Origin: an uncultured Spartobacteria bacterium
GTDB taxonomy: Bacteria > Verrucomicrobiota > Verrucomicrobiia > Chthoniobacterales > Chthoniobacteraceae
Reading direction: 5' to 3'
Length of the DNA: 43,121 nt
Assembly (NCBI GenBank): GCA_903928175.1
Contig: CAIYQA010000314.1
Location: 1-43,121, forward strand
Part shown: positions 6,560 through 15,797 of the stretch, in pieces
Numbering within the stretch: position 1 is the stretch's first letter
Layout: each line of letters begins with the position of its first letter
The notes under the pieces: model-generated
What the model saw: only the letters and a program-made list of their open reading frames with translations
Database searches by the model: none
What the model was told of the DNA's origin: nothing
Program-made: the position numbers and the translations under genes

Positions 6560-8818
6560 ATGCCTATTCCGACACCATCTGAACTGGCAAGGAATGCGAC
6601 GCTGGCATTGGAAAAAGCCGAAGCCCACCTGAAAAGCATTTTGTTGAGAGTTGACGCCCGCTACCTTTTCACCACCTATGCGCGGTGTCGCATTTGCGGC
6701 GCAAATGCAGACGGATCATCCAACTATTTCGGTCCCGCTCCGGTCGCTACAGAGCTTGCTGCATGGCATCTGTTTCCTTTCTTTGACGCTGCGAGCAACA
6801 GAGAACCTAGATTGATCCAAGAGGGAATCGACGCGATTGAGGAATTGCAAAAAGCTCATGCATTTGCCGATGCATTTTCTGAGGGAGAATTCGGCGTGGA
6901 TGAACAAGAGTATGACTCACTAAAGACACACTTGAGATTGCATTCGGGAATGGTTCGTGGTTCCGCCTATCCGGTTCAAGTTCGCAATCGTATCACGGGT
7001 CTTTTCGCACCCTTTGAAGCTGAAATGAAGCAAGCGATCGGAGTTGGGCCACTGCGCGCAACTGAGATTGCGAATGCAATCCTGTTTCAGATGGAGGAAA
7101 ACCTCCAATCCAATGGAACTCGACTCACGAAGCTTGTGGAATGCGGTGTCGAGTTGGCGAATGGTGGGATAGAGGGAAACATCGAACTAGAAGAACTTGA
7201 GCAGCGGTTGCAGGAGATTCTTGAGCGAATGGGCGATGATTGGGTTCCCACTTTTGATCAAATATCCTTACGCCTTGGCGGTCTCACTCGCGTTGAGTGG
7301 GATTCCATCGCTGCTTGCATTGGCCTCACACCATCAAACCGCCCGTGCGTTACTAAAATTGTAGATATTCAAGATCGGCCGATCTTTTTTGTGGAGTCCG
7401 AAAAAGCCTTTGCTGCACAAGGAACAGAGGTCTTGGATGCAATTTTTAACTTTTTCGACAATCAAGCCAGAAAGACCTCCGGAACGGTTGATCATTATGG
7501 AACCCATGTTTCGAGATGGATGGAGCAAACCATTGCCGGGTTTCTAAGGCGCATTTTCCCGACCAGTTGCATAATCGAAAATGCTTGTTATCCCAATCCT
7601 GATCGAGATGGAGATGAGACTGAAACCGATGCAGTAGTTGTATGGGGACCCATCCTGATCGTTGTTGAAGCAAAGGGCAGAAAAGTAGATCAACGCGGAT
7701 TCCGCGGCGGCGAGAAGCAGCTGAAAAACACGATTTCAAATAACATTCAGGACGCTTTTTTCCAGGCTGATAGAGTGATTCGTGCCCTCCAAAAGAATGC
7801 ATCCCTTACCTTCAAGGAGAAGCACACTGGGCGCAGATTAACCGTGACCGGTGAGCATCTACGGCGGGTGATGCCGATATCGGTAACGCTGCAACACCTA
7901 CTGGGAATCCCTACTCGCTTAGCAGTGACGCAAAAACTTGGATTATTCAAAGACGGTTCCTATCCTTGGTCTGTGTCAATTGACGATCTGGATGTTATTA
8001 CTCGGTTCGCTGGCTCGCCGGATGTGTTTCTCCATTTCATCGAACGAAGGATTGCTCACCAATCCATTAAAATTGAGATCAATGGAGACGAATTGGATAT
8101 TTTCGGCCACTATTTGGATAATCGCCTTCACACCAGCATATACGAAAAGCGAACCGAAATCGCTAAGCACGATGGACCCTGTGCAATTTCCTTCAGCGGT
8201 GGCGAGGAGCGCTTCGACCCGTTCTATACGGCAGAATGGTATGGTGAGGCACTACCTCAAGATGTTCCTGGATTGGATGTGCCGAAAGGAATTTTTGCGA
8301 TTCTTCAAGAACTCCGCAACCGAGACGATGACGGTGCCCGTTTTATTGCTTTTGCGCTGCTGGGACTGAGCCAGAAAGCACTGCTTCGGGTTGAGCGAGC
8401 CGTCGACAGTTTCCGAAATGGACAGAGGCCAACCAGAGAGATCCGTCGCACAACTTTTGTTGAAGATGGCGTTGCGATTAACGTTATGGCGCACGCCTCT
8501 CTGAGCGACAAAGAATTTTTTCAGAATGTTGCCGTCCGGTGCCGAATGGAGCATTATCGTGCGAGAGCAAGGGCTACCGTTGCGATTGGTATCGATTTGA
8601 GAAAGTCGCAGGTGTTCCAGACTGCACACTGGCTGGAAGGTGAATGGGAGTATGAGCCAGAGATGGAGAAGTTGCTACAACAGGACAGGGCCCGTGATCG
8701 TTCCGTAGTTCTACCTTCTGGCGCCCCGAAACTAGGGCGTAATTCTCCTTGCCCATGTGGAAGCGGGCTGAAATTTAAGAAATGTTGCTGGGGAAAAATA
8801 GATATTCAGCGATTATAA
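6560..8818 (+). CDS. PD-(D/E)XK nuclease-like protein with SEC-C zinc tail
   Basis: A 752-residue soluble protein. A CxxC pair near the start (CRICGAN, about residue 43) suggests a small metal site. The middle holds a restriction-type nuclease signature: an ETDAVVV strand with Asp near 353, then ILIVVEAKG with Glu and Lys near 370. The last 25 residues form a SEC-C motif, GRNSPCPCGSGLKFKKCC, a zinc-binding tail found on SecA and on many defence-island proteins. ATG 6560 is preferred over the in-frame TTG 6554. It follows gajB and the 24-codon stub with only a 2-nt gap, so it belongs to the same operon. It may be a third component added to Gabija or a separate single-gene defence; the sequence cannot separate these. 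No membrane segments are seen. Confidence 0.8.
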   Translation: MPIPTPSELARNATLALEKAEAHLKSILLRVDARYLFTTYARCRICGANADGSSNYFGPAPVATELAAWHLFPFFDAASNREPRLIQEGIDAIEELQKAHAFADAFSEGEFGVDEQEYDSLKTHLRLHSGMVRGSAYPVQVRNRITGLFAPFEAEMKQAIGVGPLRATEIANAILFQMEENLQSNGTRLTKLVECGVELANGGIEGNIELEELEQRLQEILERMGDDWVPTFDQISLRLGGLTRVEWDSIAACIGLTPSNRPCVTKIVDIQDRPIFFVESEKAFAAQGTEVLDAIFNFFDNQARKTSGTVDHYGTHVSRWMEQTIAGFLRRIFPTSCIIENACYPNPDRDGDETETDAVVVWGPILIVVEAKGRKVDQRGFRGGEKQLKNTISNNIQDAFFQADRVIRALQKNASLTFKEKHTGRRLTVTGEHLRRVMPISVTLQHLLGIPTRLAVTQKLGLFKDGSYPWSVSIDDLDVITRFAGSPDVFLHFIERRIAHQSIKIEINGDELDIFGHYLDNRLHTSIYEKRTEIAKHDGPCAISFSGGEERFDPFYTAEWYGEALPQDVPGLDVPKGIFAILQELRNRDDDGARFIAFALLGLSQKALLRVERAVDSFRNGQRPTREIRRTTFVEDGVAINVMAHASLSDKEFFQNVAVRCRMEHYRARARATVAIGIDLRKSQVFQTAHWLEGEWEYEPEMEKLLQQDRARDRSVVLPSGAPKLGRNSPCPCGSGLKFKKCCWGKIDIQRL

Positions 8819-9010
8819 TTCCCGCTGCTGGATTCCTGATTGAGAATGAAATACGCCACGTATAACTACAAATTCCATATTGCTCCATAAGCGGTGCTAC
8901 ATGCATCGCTTACTATTCTCTGATTTTTGGATTCAGTTAAAATGCCCTCCCCACATCGAAACTCACATTGAAGTTCCCGCCCTGACTGGTTCGAGGAATT
9001 CAGATTGCAC

Positions 9011-12000
9011 TCAAAACTTTACCCTCGCGAGTGAATTGGGAGATTCCAACTCACGCCATCGGCAATCCAGCACTTTGCCACAAACTCGGAGAGGCGTTTT
9101 GGAAGCCGCTTCAGCCCATCGTTCGACTTCCTTCTGCGCGGCATCAAGGCTCGGCCAAACGCATTTGCTTTTTGGTAGGGCAAACCATGCAACAAGATAA
9201 ATACCGTGAGTCAGCCCCTTGCGGCGGAGATAGCCCTCGGAAAGCTGCGTCCCGCAAGCCGTCTGCAAATCCCTATGAATACAGCGTTTTATTTCAATAA
9301 CCACCACTAGGCGGGGACGGTTAGTAGGTTTGTGAGCTGGGACTTCAATTTTAATGTCGAACTGCCCCTTCCATCCGACTTGTGGTTCGCGATCCACGAC
9401 GAGACCGGTATCTCCGCACAGGTCAGTTTCGAGCCATTCGGCGATGAGACGTGAAATCATCCGCTCCTCTTGAGGCGTGCTTTCTGGCTCACGCCAATAT
9501 GCTGTTACTTTTGGATAAGCGCCGACATGCATGGCCGCTTGCAGGCGGTCAAGAGAAACAAGGATGGCATCCTGGAGTTCGGTGGCGTCGCGCACACGTC
9601 TCGCATTTGCTGCTGATGCCATGAGAATCATGTCCCTTGGCGTCGGCTGGTCGTGCGTCCACTCGGTTCGGAGCCTTTGGTCTATTGCATCACGTAGTCG
9701 CCAACGTATCCAGATGCGTTCATCAGCGGGCACCGTTTCACTAATGCGGCGGAATTCAGAACAAGCTGCTGCATTGCCCCGCTGGACAAGTGTGTTGATG
9801 CATGCCTGTTGCATATCGCCTATGTGATCACGAGTGCGCACTGTCCCGCCACGCGAATAGGCCCTTAGTTTATTTTGTGGAAAGAGGTTGTTAAGCAATA
9901 AATAAAGATCCGCCAATTGCCGTTCATTAAGTCGCCCATTCCAGTTGCGCAAATCGTAATAGAGCCGTTTTGCGAGTTCGGCGAAAAAACGGATTTGCAT
10001 TGTGCGTCGGCAACGATTTAGTCGCGCGAGACAACTGTCCCAACCATCCCTTGGAAAAGCAAAGAGACCGAGAAAAGCAATCATTCGCCCGTGCTCGGTA
10101 GAAAGACCGCCTCGCAATTGATTGTATAGATTTTTCCAAAGCTTGAGGGCATCCTTCGGAGCCATTTCTTCTAATAAAACGCACGCGTAAAGCAAAGCTC
10201 GCGGCTTGCGAGCCATACTCATGGCTAAGTCTGTCACCATGTTGGTAAAGGCTTTATCCCAACAAAGTCGAAAACGGCGTATCCTGTGAAAACTATAGTC
10301 ATCCTGTTTGTGCGCTTTTGCTAGGTCAGCGCGGCACGAGCTGAGACACAAGGATGGCGCAAGCTGGTACACCATTTTTGCCAACTCATCGAGTTCTGGG
10401 GCGCTATTGTATAATTCTTGGAAGAAAGCTGGCAACCATTTGGCCTTAACCGCAGCGCGTAGTTTGGCGTCGTCTGCGAGTCGAGAGCGATGCAACACCA
10501 TAGCGCGGAGTGCGCCTTCATCCCAAAAATAGAGGGCACCGGGCTTTCGCAGCGGAACATTTTCCGTAAGCAAAAATCGCGCAGATTCTTTCTTGATGAG
10601 ATCTTGATCAGCAGACGAAAGCAGCGACCAACCCCGAAATGTCGTTACGTCATGGCTTCGCAGAGTTCGCGATTGCCGCTGTGCCTCTGTGCTTTCCAAC
10701 TTTACATCGTGCAGTAGCTTGGCCATGCGTGGCCAGTCGTCGCTTTGGCCTTCTCGTAGTTTGCCGAGTGCTTCTTCCATTATTGGGAGTAAAGACTCAC
10801 GCTTCTTGCGTCGCTCACTCCGTCGTCCCCACACGATTTTCCATAGTTCAGCAGCCCTGTTTCGCCGAAAGACAGATTCAATAATATCGTAGCGCCGTGG
10901 CTTCGGAAGCAATTTCCGTAACGCTGAAACTGAGCGCCATGTTGCAATAAATCGGCTTTGTGCTTCTGCTGGAATCCCGCTCCAAGTTAAACGCGCGGTC
11001 AGGTTTGCCCATACTTTCCGTTGACGACCGCAAGACGATTCGGTTTTTTCGAGTACCCATTCAAAATCCTCAAGAAGCGGCCAAAGATTATATTTCCAAA
11101 AGGGAGCACTATTTTTTGGGGCTTGTTCTACCAAATGCTCGATGAGTTTCCGCCTCGGAATTGCATTCTCTGCCAAGAGTTGCCGAGTTTCCTCCAGCAC
11201 TGTGCCGTAGCTAGGCCACCAATGGTCTTCTGCAGCCCGGATCAGAAAATGAATACAAGCCCCGCGAATGCGTTTATCCGAAAAATTGCGAAGCCCGATT
11301 TTCAACGCTGCACTGGCGATTGGAAAAACGACATTCGAGTCTATGCACTCCTTGGCACCGCGACTGAATGCGGTAAATATCGGTATTACATCATCAAGAT
11401 GCACTTGCTGTGGCAAAAATTCATGAATTACACGCCGATAGGTTCCGTAAAAGTTCTCCTCATAAGGCGTAAGCAACTTTAGGATGGAACGAACAGGGAG
11501 ATACCGAGGAACCAGAAATTCCAAAGCTTCCCCTTTCAATTCGTCATCGATATCTGGGCTTAGGCTGCCCTTCAATAGGCGAAGGAATAGAGAATAATCG
11601 GCTCGCGTTCCCATTGTTCTGAGAGCGCTGATTGCTGACCGGCGTACACTGATTTGTTGGGAGCTTTCGAGAATCTTCCACAAGTCCGGCTTGAGTGGGC
11701 GGCATCGCGCAGCGCCTGCGAGCCGGATAGCGGTGCGCCGCACCACGATATTGCGCGAATTATCCACGATGTAGGGCCGAAGTTGGCGTGCGAGCTGCGG
11801 ATGGCTTAAAGATTGAAGGAAGGTATCGCTAACCGAACTGTCAAAAGCTTCCTCTCTGTCCATTTGCGCAAGCAAGGCAGCGATAGCATCCCTGCGCGTG
11901 GACTCGTCGAGTTCTATTGCATCTGCCTCAAGTAGAAAGCGGGATTCGTGACGGAGCAAATATGCGCAGAAATCCCGGTGTTGGATCGCAATCCAAGCGG

Positions 12001-13204
12001 AGATTTCACGAAATTGTGGCAGCATGTAGTCCGTTCCTTCAATGCGTTGTGCAAGCACGCTCCGAAGTTGCGGTGTGGTCCACTCCTTCAAGTATTCCGC
12101 AGCCATAAATTCCGTCATGGCCTGATGATCGAAGCCAAGGCGGCCTGCTCCGTTTGCGACGAAATGAGCAGAGTCAAATGCGGCGAGAAGAAGTGTCTTA
12201 TGATCCTCATCATTGTCTCCGAGCAACTCTGTAATGGTTAGCTCTCCGGCATCGGGAGAAAGGTGTTGGTCAGCTACAACGGAGCTTTTTCCACAGAGCA
12301 GGAGCATTGCGGCAATACGCCCCACAAATGGATACATTTGTTTAGCAGATACGACCGTTCGGTTGCAACTTTCGAGTATTTCCTGCCTCTCTGGGTCGTG
12401 TTCCTCGCACATGCGCAAAGCGGCTCGGGCAAATAATTCGCGCCGACTACTTGGTAACGTCTGATGCTTGGTAAATTCTTCGATGAGCATCAACAGAAGC
12501 TTTGGGCGCCCTGCCATCCATGAAACTCGGCGTTCGCGGACAGCTGTTGTAAATGCCTCTGCATCCAGATCGCTCTCTTCGGCTGCTATCTGGACATCCT
12601 TCCAACAGAGCGGACATAGCTCATAAGCTCCACCTCGGTCAGATTTTGGCCAAATTGCGAATAACTCCTCTGCACGGCTCTCGCGCCAGTGTGCTACACG
12701 AGAGACAAGCAAGAGTCGCGTGCGATCCGGGGGTTCGTCATCAAGGTGGATTTTCAGCGTATTGAGAAGGACAGGCATCCGTTGGAGCACCTCGTCAAGA
12801 CCATCCAACACAAGTGTTATGTCTCCACCCCGAACCCTTGCTTCCCGCCAACGATGGGAAGCTACCGTGGCTACACGGATGTCTTCGGACGAAGAAAAGT
12901 TTCGCCCGTGTAAGTAGATGACCGCATCATCTGATTGGGCTCGTCGGCCTAATTCTTCAACCCATTGTCTAACCACAATGGTTTTGCCCAAACCAGACTG
13001 GCCGAGCAATACCACGCAACGCTTTTCGGAAATTTCATGAAGTTGCTTAAGACTTGGGTTTAGCGTCTTGCCATAAGGTTCTTCCGGGTCGGGTAAAATG
13101 CCGTCACTAAGAGAGAGCTTCGTCGCTCCGTTTTCCCCAGCGTCGACCCAAGGAATCCAATAGCGCGTAATCGGCAATGTTTTGTTTGCAAGTAGTCTTG
13201 GCAC
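9011..13204 (-). CDS. NACHT/STAND-type ATPase with C-terminal PD-(D/E)XK nuclease
   Basis: A 1397-residue single-gene defence candidate. It has Walker A GQSGLGKT (68-75), Walker B TLVLDGLDE (130-138) with the extra acidic residue typical of NACHT ATPases, and a sensor arginine in LLLVSRVAHWR (164-174). A long helical region rich in R/L/W repeats (roughly 430-1200) looks like HEAT-type sensor repeats. The C-terminus carries FDIKIEVP (Asp1283) and VVVIEIK (Glu1304, Lys1306), followed by a Gln-Tyr helix, the PD-(D/E)XK nuclease pattern. It starts at GTG 13204 with GAGG just upstream. It is convergent with the Gabija block and has its own promoter region (13205-13304). The likely role is phage sensing by the repeats, ATP-driven assembly and DNA cutting. 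In Avs proteins the nuclease is N-terminal, so this order is unusual. Confidence 0.85.
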   Translation of the reverse strand: MPRLLANKTLPITRYWIPWVDAGENGATKLSLSDGILPDPEEPYGKTLNPSLKQLHEISEKRCVVLLGQSGLGKTIVVRQWVEELGRRAQSDDAVIYLHGRNFSSSEDIRVATVASHRWREARVRGGDITLVLDGLDEVLQRMPVLLNTLKIHLDDEPPDRTRLLLVSRVAHWRESRAEELFAIWPKSDRGGAYELCPLCWKDVQIAAEESDLDAEAFTTAVRERRVSWMAGRPKLLLMLIEEFTKHQTLPSSRRELFARAALRMCEEHDPERQEILESCNRTVVSAKQMYPFVGRIAAMLLLCGKSSVVADQHLSPDAGELTITELLGDNDEDHKTLLLAAFDSAHFVANGAGRLGFDHQAMTEFMAAEYLKEWTTPQLRSVLAQRIEGTDYMLPQFREISAWIAIQHRDFCAYLLRHESRFLLEADAIELDESTRRDAIAALLAQMDREEAFDSSVSDTFLQSLSHPQLARQLRPYIVDNSRNIVVRRTAIRLAGAARCRPLKPDLWKILESSQQISVRRSAISALRTMGTRADYSLFLRLLKGSLSPDIDDELKGEALEFLVPRYLPVRSILKLLTPYEENFYGTYRRVIHEFLPQQVHLDDVIPIFTAFSRGAKECIDSNVVFPIASAALKIGLRNFSDKRIRGACIHFLIRAAEDHWWPSYGTVLEETRQLLAENAIPRRKLIEHLVEQAPKNSAPFWKYNLWPLLEDFEWVLEKTESSCGRQRKVWANLTARLTWSGIPAEAQSRFIATWRSVSALRKLLPKPRRYDIIESVFRRNRAAELWKIVWGRRSERRKKRESLLPIMEEALGKLREGQSDDWPRMAKLLHDVKLESTEAQRQSRTLRSHDVTTFRGWSLLSSADQDLIKKESARFLLTENVPLRKPGALYFWDEGALRAMVLHRSRLADDAKLRAAVKAKWLPAFFQELYNSAPELDELAKMVYQLAPSLCLSSCRADLAKAHKQDDYSFHRIRRFRLCWDKAFTNMVTDLAMSMARKPRALLYACVLLEEMAPKDALKLWKNLYNQLRGGLSTEHGRMIAFLGLFAFPRDGWDSCLARLNRCRRTMQIRFFAELAKRLYYDLRNWNGRLNERQLADLYLLLNNLFPQNKLRAYSRGGTVRTRDHIGDMQQACINTLVQRGNAAACSEFRRISETVPADERIWIRWRLRDAIDQRLRTEWTHDQPTPRDMILMASAANARRVRDATELQDAILVSLDRLQAAMHVGAYPKVTAYWREPESTPQEERMISRLIAEWLETDLCGDTGLVVDREPQVGWKGQFDIKIEVPAHKPTNRPRLVVVIEIKRCIHRDLQTACGTQLSEGYLRRKGLTHGIYLVAWFALPKSKCVWPSLDAAQKEVERWAEAASKTPLRVCGKVLDCRWRELESPNSLARVKF

Positions 13205-13304
13205 GGCTCGCCCTCACAGTATACGAGACTTCACCTCCATGTCACTCGTCATTGATCCTTCCCAGGAAATTAGCCCAGAGCATGGTTGATGTTGCAGTTT
13301 GGGC

Positions 13305-13748
13305 TCAGGGGAGTTGGATGCCGACCGCGGCATACCGTGCGAACACGTCCGATCCATCCCAAGCTTCGGGCATGGTTGAGCGCAGGCCGGAGGCGTTGAG
13401 TTTGGCGTGTTCCTCTTTGGTCACCAACATGACGGTGAAACAGCGCGTCAACAATTCCGTCACGGTCTTAGCGGTCAACGGCTCCAACTCCATCAACCAA
13501 TTCACCAGCGTCATCTGCGGAACGACGTGTTCCACTACACATTCGTCCAAGGGCAAGCCGACCGCGGCCTTCGAGCGGGGAATTCGCCGTTTGTGAGCCT
13601 GGCCGTGCAGGCCGATCGTCTTGTTTTGCCAATACTGGTGCAGGGCCGTTTTGAGATTGCGGCAACACTCGTTGCGGGTGAACCCAAACGCCTCCGCCGC
13701 CTTGGCTTGCTGGACCGCGAACACTATGAAGTCGGCGTTGGTCTTCAT
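13305..13748 (-). CDS. HNH-like small protein downstream of secreted/Mrr genes
   Basis: 147 residues from ATG 13748, which lies 5 nt after the stop of the upstream gene; longer upstream extensions would overlap that gene and are rejected. It is cytoplasmic, with no signal peptide. The segment VVEHVVPQMTLVNWL (about 71-85), followed later by VMLVTKEEHAKLNASGL, resembles the His-containing strand and the helix of HNH-type folds that read EHVVP...TKEEH. The usual Asn/His third residue is unclear, so nuclease activity is uncertain. It is the last gene of a minus-strand group that begins with the membrane-tethered Mrr protein. It could act with that nuclease, or bind DNA without cutting. Confidence 0.65.
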   Translation of the reverse strand: MKTNADFIVFAVQQAKAAEAFGFTRNECCRNLKTALHQYWQNKTIGLHGQAHKRRIPRSKAAVGLPLDECVVEHVVPQMTLVNWLMELEPLTAKTVTELLTRCFTVMLVTKEEHAKLNASGLRSTMPEAWDGSDVFARYAAVGIQLP

Positions 13749-13753
13749 GGCGG

Positions 13754-14317
13754 TCAGAACTTTGGCACAGCGGCGTTCGCTTTCTGTTCCTTCGCAGCCT
13801 TCACTGCCTGTTCGTGCTGGAAGGCTTGGGGGAGATCGAGGCGGAACGGCGTACCGCCCAACCCCAGCACTGCCATAGCCCCATCGGTTCGAATCCAAGT
13901 CTGCCCCGCAAAAGCGTGGGAGAGTTGATTCTGCATGAGTTTCACGGGGTTGACGCTCAGTTCGCCGACCCTCTTGGCCGACCAACTGGCAGAGCCGCCT
14001 TCGCCTTCCAGAATCGCCGCCCGTTCGTAGTCGGTGATTTGGAGACTGCCGCCGGGTTTGAGAATTTTCGTGTATTCCTCACGAACCACGTAGCTCACGC
14101 CATCGGTGGCAAGCAGCATGGCGCAGCGGATTTTCCAACCCTGATACTCGAAGACCTGTTCTTTCGCGCCTTCCAGCAAAGGGGTGAGCCAAGGCTGCGG
14201 TTTCTGGGTTTTCGGAACCCCGTATCGGTCTATGGCTTGATCAAGCGTGTCGCCGAGACGGGCGAACGTGGGAGAGGCAATCAGGCAAGCCAAGAGAATC
14301 AGGCGGGAAGGTTGCAT
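13754..14317 (-). CDS. secreted protein sharing the exported domain of the neighbouring Mrr protein
   Basis: 187 residues with an N-terminal signal peptide (MQPSRLILLACLIASPTFA). The mature part opens GDTLDQAIDRYGVPK and ends with an acidic/aromatic pattern, EGEGGSASW then WIRTDGAMAVLGLGG. The exported domain of the next gene (14370-15641) has the same order of features (TLLAKHGTPW, LTANGGQTSW, VWTRNDGALATLD). The two are therefore probably paralogous extracytoplasmic domains: one free, one attached through a membrane helix to a nuclease. It lies 52 nt downstream of that gene and 5 nt upstream of the HNH-like gene. The function of the domain is unknown. Confidence 0.7.
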   Translation of the reverse strand: MQPSRLILLACLIASPTFARLGDTLDQAIDRYGVPKTQKPQPWLTPLLEGAKEQVFEYQGWKIRCAMLLATDGVSYVVREEYTKILKPGGSLQITDYERAAILEGEGGSASWSAKRVGELSVNPVKLMQNQLSHAFAGQTWIRTDGAMAVLGLGGTPFRLDLPQAFQHEQAVKAAKEQKANAAVPKF

Positions 14318-14369
14318 GCTTCGCGTTTAACCGAATCGGCGAATCTTGTCGAGACAGAGCTCGGCCGAC

Positions 14370-15641
14370 TTAATACTGGCAATCACTTAGTAGCCCCAAC
14401 CGTGCTTCCCGCTTGCCTCGGCAGCGGGGATATTTCGGGCAGCCCCAAAACGGCGCCTCCGTCCGGGCGTTGCGGAGCGTCATTGTCGTCTGGCAGAACG
14501 GGCAGACCGGAGTGGTGATGCGGGCTGCGACCTTGAAAGCGGGGATCCAGGCTTTGACATCCCACAGATTTTCGCCGGGTTGCCTGATGACCTCCGTCAT
14601 CCGCGCTATGTCCGCCCGCCCCAGCAGTTCGATGGGCTTGCCTTCGGCGAAGGCGCGGCAGTCGCGGGTGTATACCCCCGAACTGACGAAAAGGCCGCGG
14701 GTAGCCCCTTCGGAGACCATCACACCGAAGAATGCGCGAACCTCCTTGACGTTGACCTTGAAAGCCTTCCACTGCTTGCACTGAACCAGCACCAGTTCGC
14801 CGGGCTTGGTAAGTATAATGTCAATTCCGCCGTCCGCACCCAGCCCCGAGGACACTTCCACGGCGTAGCCTTGTCGACGGTAGAGTTCGGCAATCACCAA
14901 CTCGAATTGATCCCACGATACCGAATCAATGGTAGCTGCAGTTGCGACCGGCTCAACAGCCGGGCCTGTGGTCGGGGTCGGGTAAATCACATCGCTCGGC
15001 CCGAACACCCGCAGCTTGGTCTGGCGGTTCAGCATGTATTTCCCGAACATGGCCAGCAGCAACGGCGGCACCCAACTCAGAACCATAAGCCAAAAGTGGC
15101 CCTTTGGCGGTTCGGGGTTAGGGCGACCGGCATGGGGAGTTTGCGGCGCAGATTGGAAAGGTTTCAGGGGAGCGATGAGCCCGGGCGTCGGCGTTGCGAG
15201 CGGAAGCGAAGTCCCGGCCTGAACCTTGACTGCAGCGGGGGTGGACGGGAATTGAACCGGGCGGGGGGCACTGACCAAAGACAACCTTCGCCCACCTGCC
15301 TGATCGAGCGTCGCCAAGGCACCGTCGTTCCGCGTCCAAACGCGCTCGCCGGTCTTCGTCCAGGAGGTCTGCCCGCCGTTCGCGGTCAGCACGCCAAATA
15401 TGTCTGCCGCGGCCAAAGGCGTGCTTTTCTCGTAATTAAGGCACCCCACGACCCCATCCGTGAAGCGTATCCCCAGGATCCAGGCGTCCCACCTGTAATA
15501 AACGGCACCGTCGGCGTCCACGCGCCAGGGAGTTCCGTGCTTGGCGAGTAGGGTGGTCCGCGGTTCGCTGAGTTCGGCGGCCGAAGCCGGGCGAAAAGCG
15601 AGCAGGAGGAGTGCGGCGAGGATCGGAGGTGGGATTCGCAT
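14370..15641 (-). CDS. membrane-tethered Mrr-type endonuclease with exported domain and zinc finger
   Basis: 423 residues with four parts: a signal peptide (1-21), an exported domain (about 22-125), a Pro-rich linker, and a single membrane helix (182-200, HFWLMVLSWVPPLLLAMFG). The cytoplasmic Mrr/restriction_endonuclease-like domain follows, with catalytic Asp in GADGGIDIIL (274) and QCK in LVQCKQWK (287-289). A topoisomerase-type zinc finger closes the protein (Cys380, 383, 401, 407). The nuclease core looks complete. Mrr proteins are normally soluble and cut modified or foreign DNA. Here topology predicts an outside sensor joined to an inside nuclease. An extracytoplasmic paralogue is encoded just downstream. 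The region is GC-rich and an antisense frame is open across it, but the Mrr motifs decide the coding strand. Confidence 0.85.
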   Translation of the reverse strand: MRIPPPILAALLLLAFRPASAAELSEPRTTLLAKHGTPWRVDADGAVYYRWDAWILGIRFTDGVVGCLNYEKSTPLAAADIFGVLTANGGQTSWTKTGERVWTRNDGALATLDQAGGRRLSLVSAPRPVQFPSTPAAVKVQAGTSLPLATPTPGLIAPLKPFQSAPQTPHAGRPNPEPPKGHFWLMVLSWVPPLLLAMFGKYMLNRQTKLRVFGPSDVIYPTPTTGPAVEPVATAATIDSVSWDQFELVIAELYRRQGYAVEVSSGLGADGGIDIILTKPGELVLVQCKQWKAFKVNVKEVRAFFGVMVSEGATRGLFVSSGVYTRDCRAFAEGKPIELLGRADIARMTEVIRQPGENLWDVKAWIPAFKVAARITTPVCPFCQTTMTLRNARTEAPFWGCPKYPRCRGKREARLGLLSDCQY

Positions 15642-15797
15642 CCGAGCATGAGCGTAGCGGGCAGGCGTCCGAAGACAATTCCGATTTCAGGCCGGGCATT
15701 TTACTTCGCGCAAGTAATACGCGGCACCCCGAGTTCTCAGTATTATTTCTCAAAATACTTGGTTCATCCACAAACTTCTCCGAAATGAGATCGCCAG

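Noticed and set aside
8819-9010. Possible small gene or RNA between the SEC-C nuclease and the NACHT gene
   Set aside because: The 192 nt between the two convergent stops hold no frame with a plausible start and product, and no clear hairpin with a T run.
14580-15551. 323-codon open frame on the plus strand across the Mrr gene
   Set aside because: It is the antisense of a gene with clear Mrr catalytic and zinc motifs. Its own product has no recognisable domain and is the kind of long shadow frame expected in GC-rich third positions.
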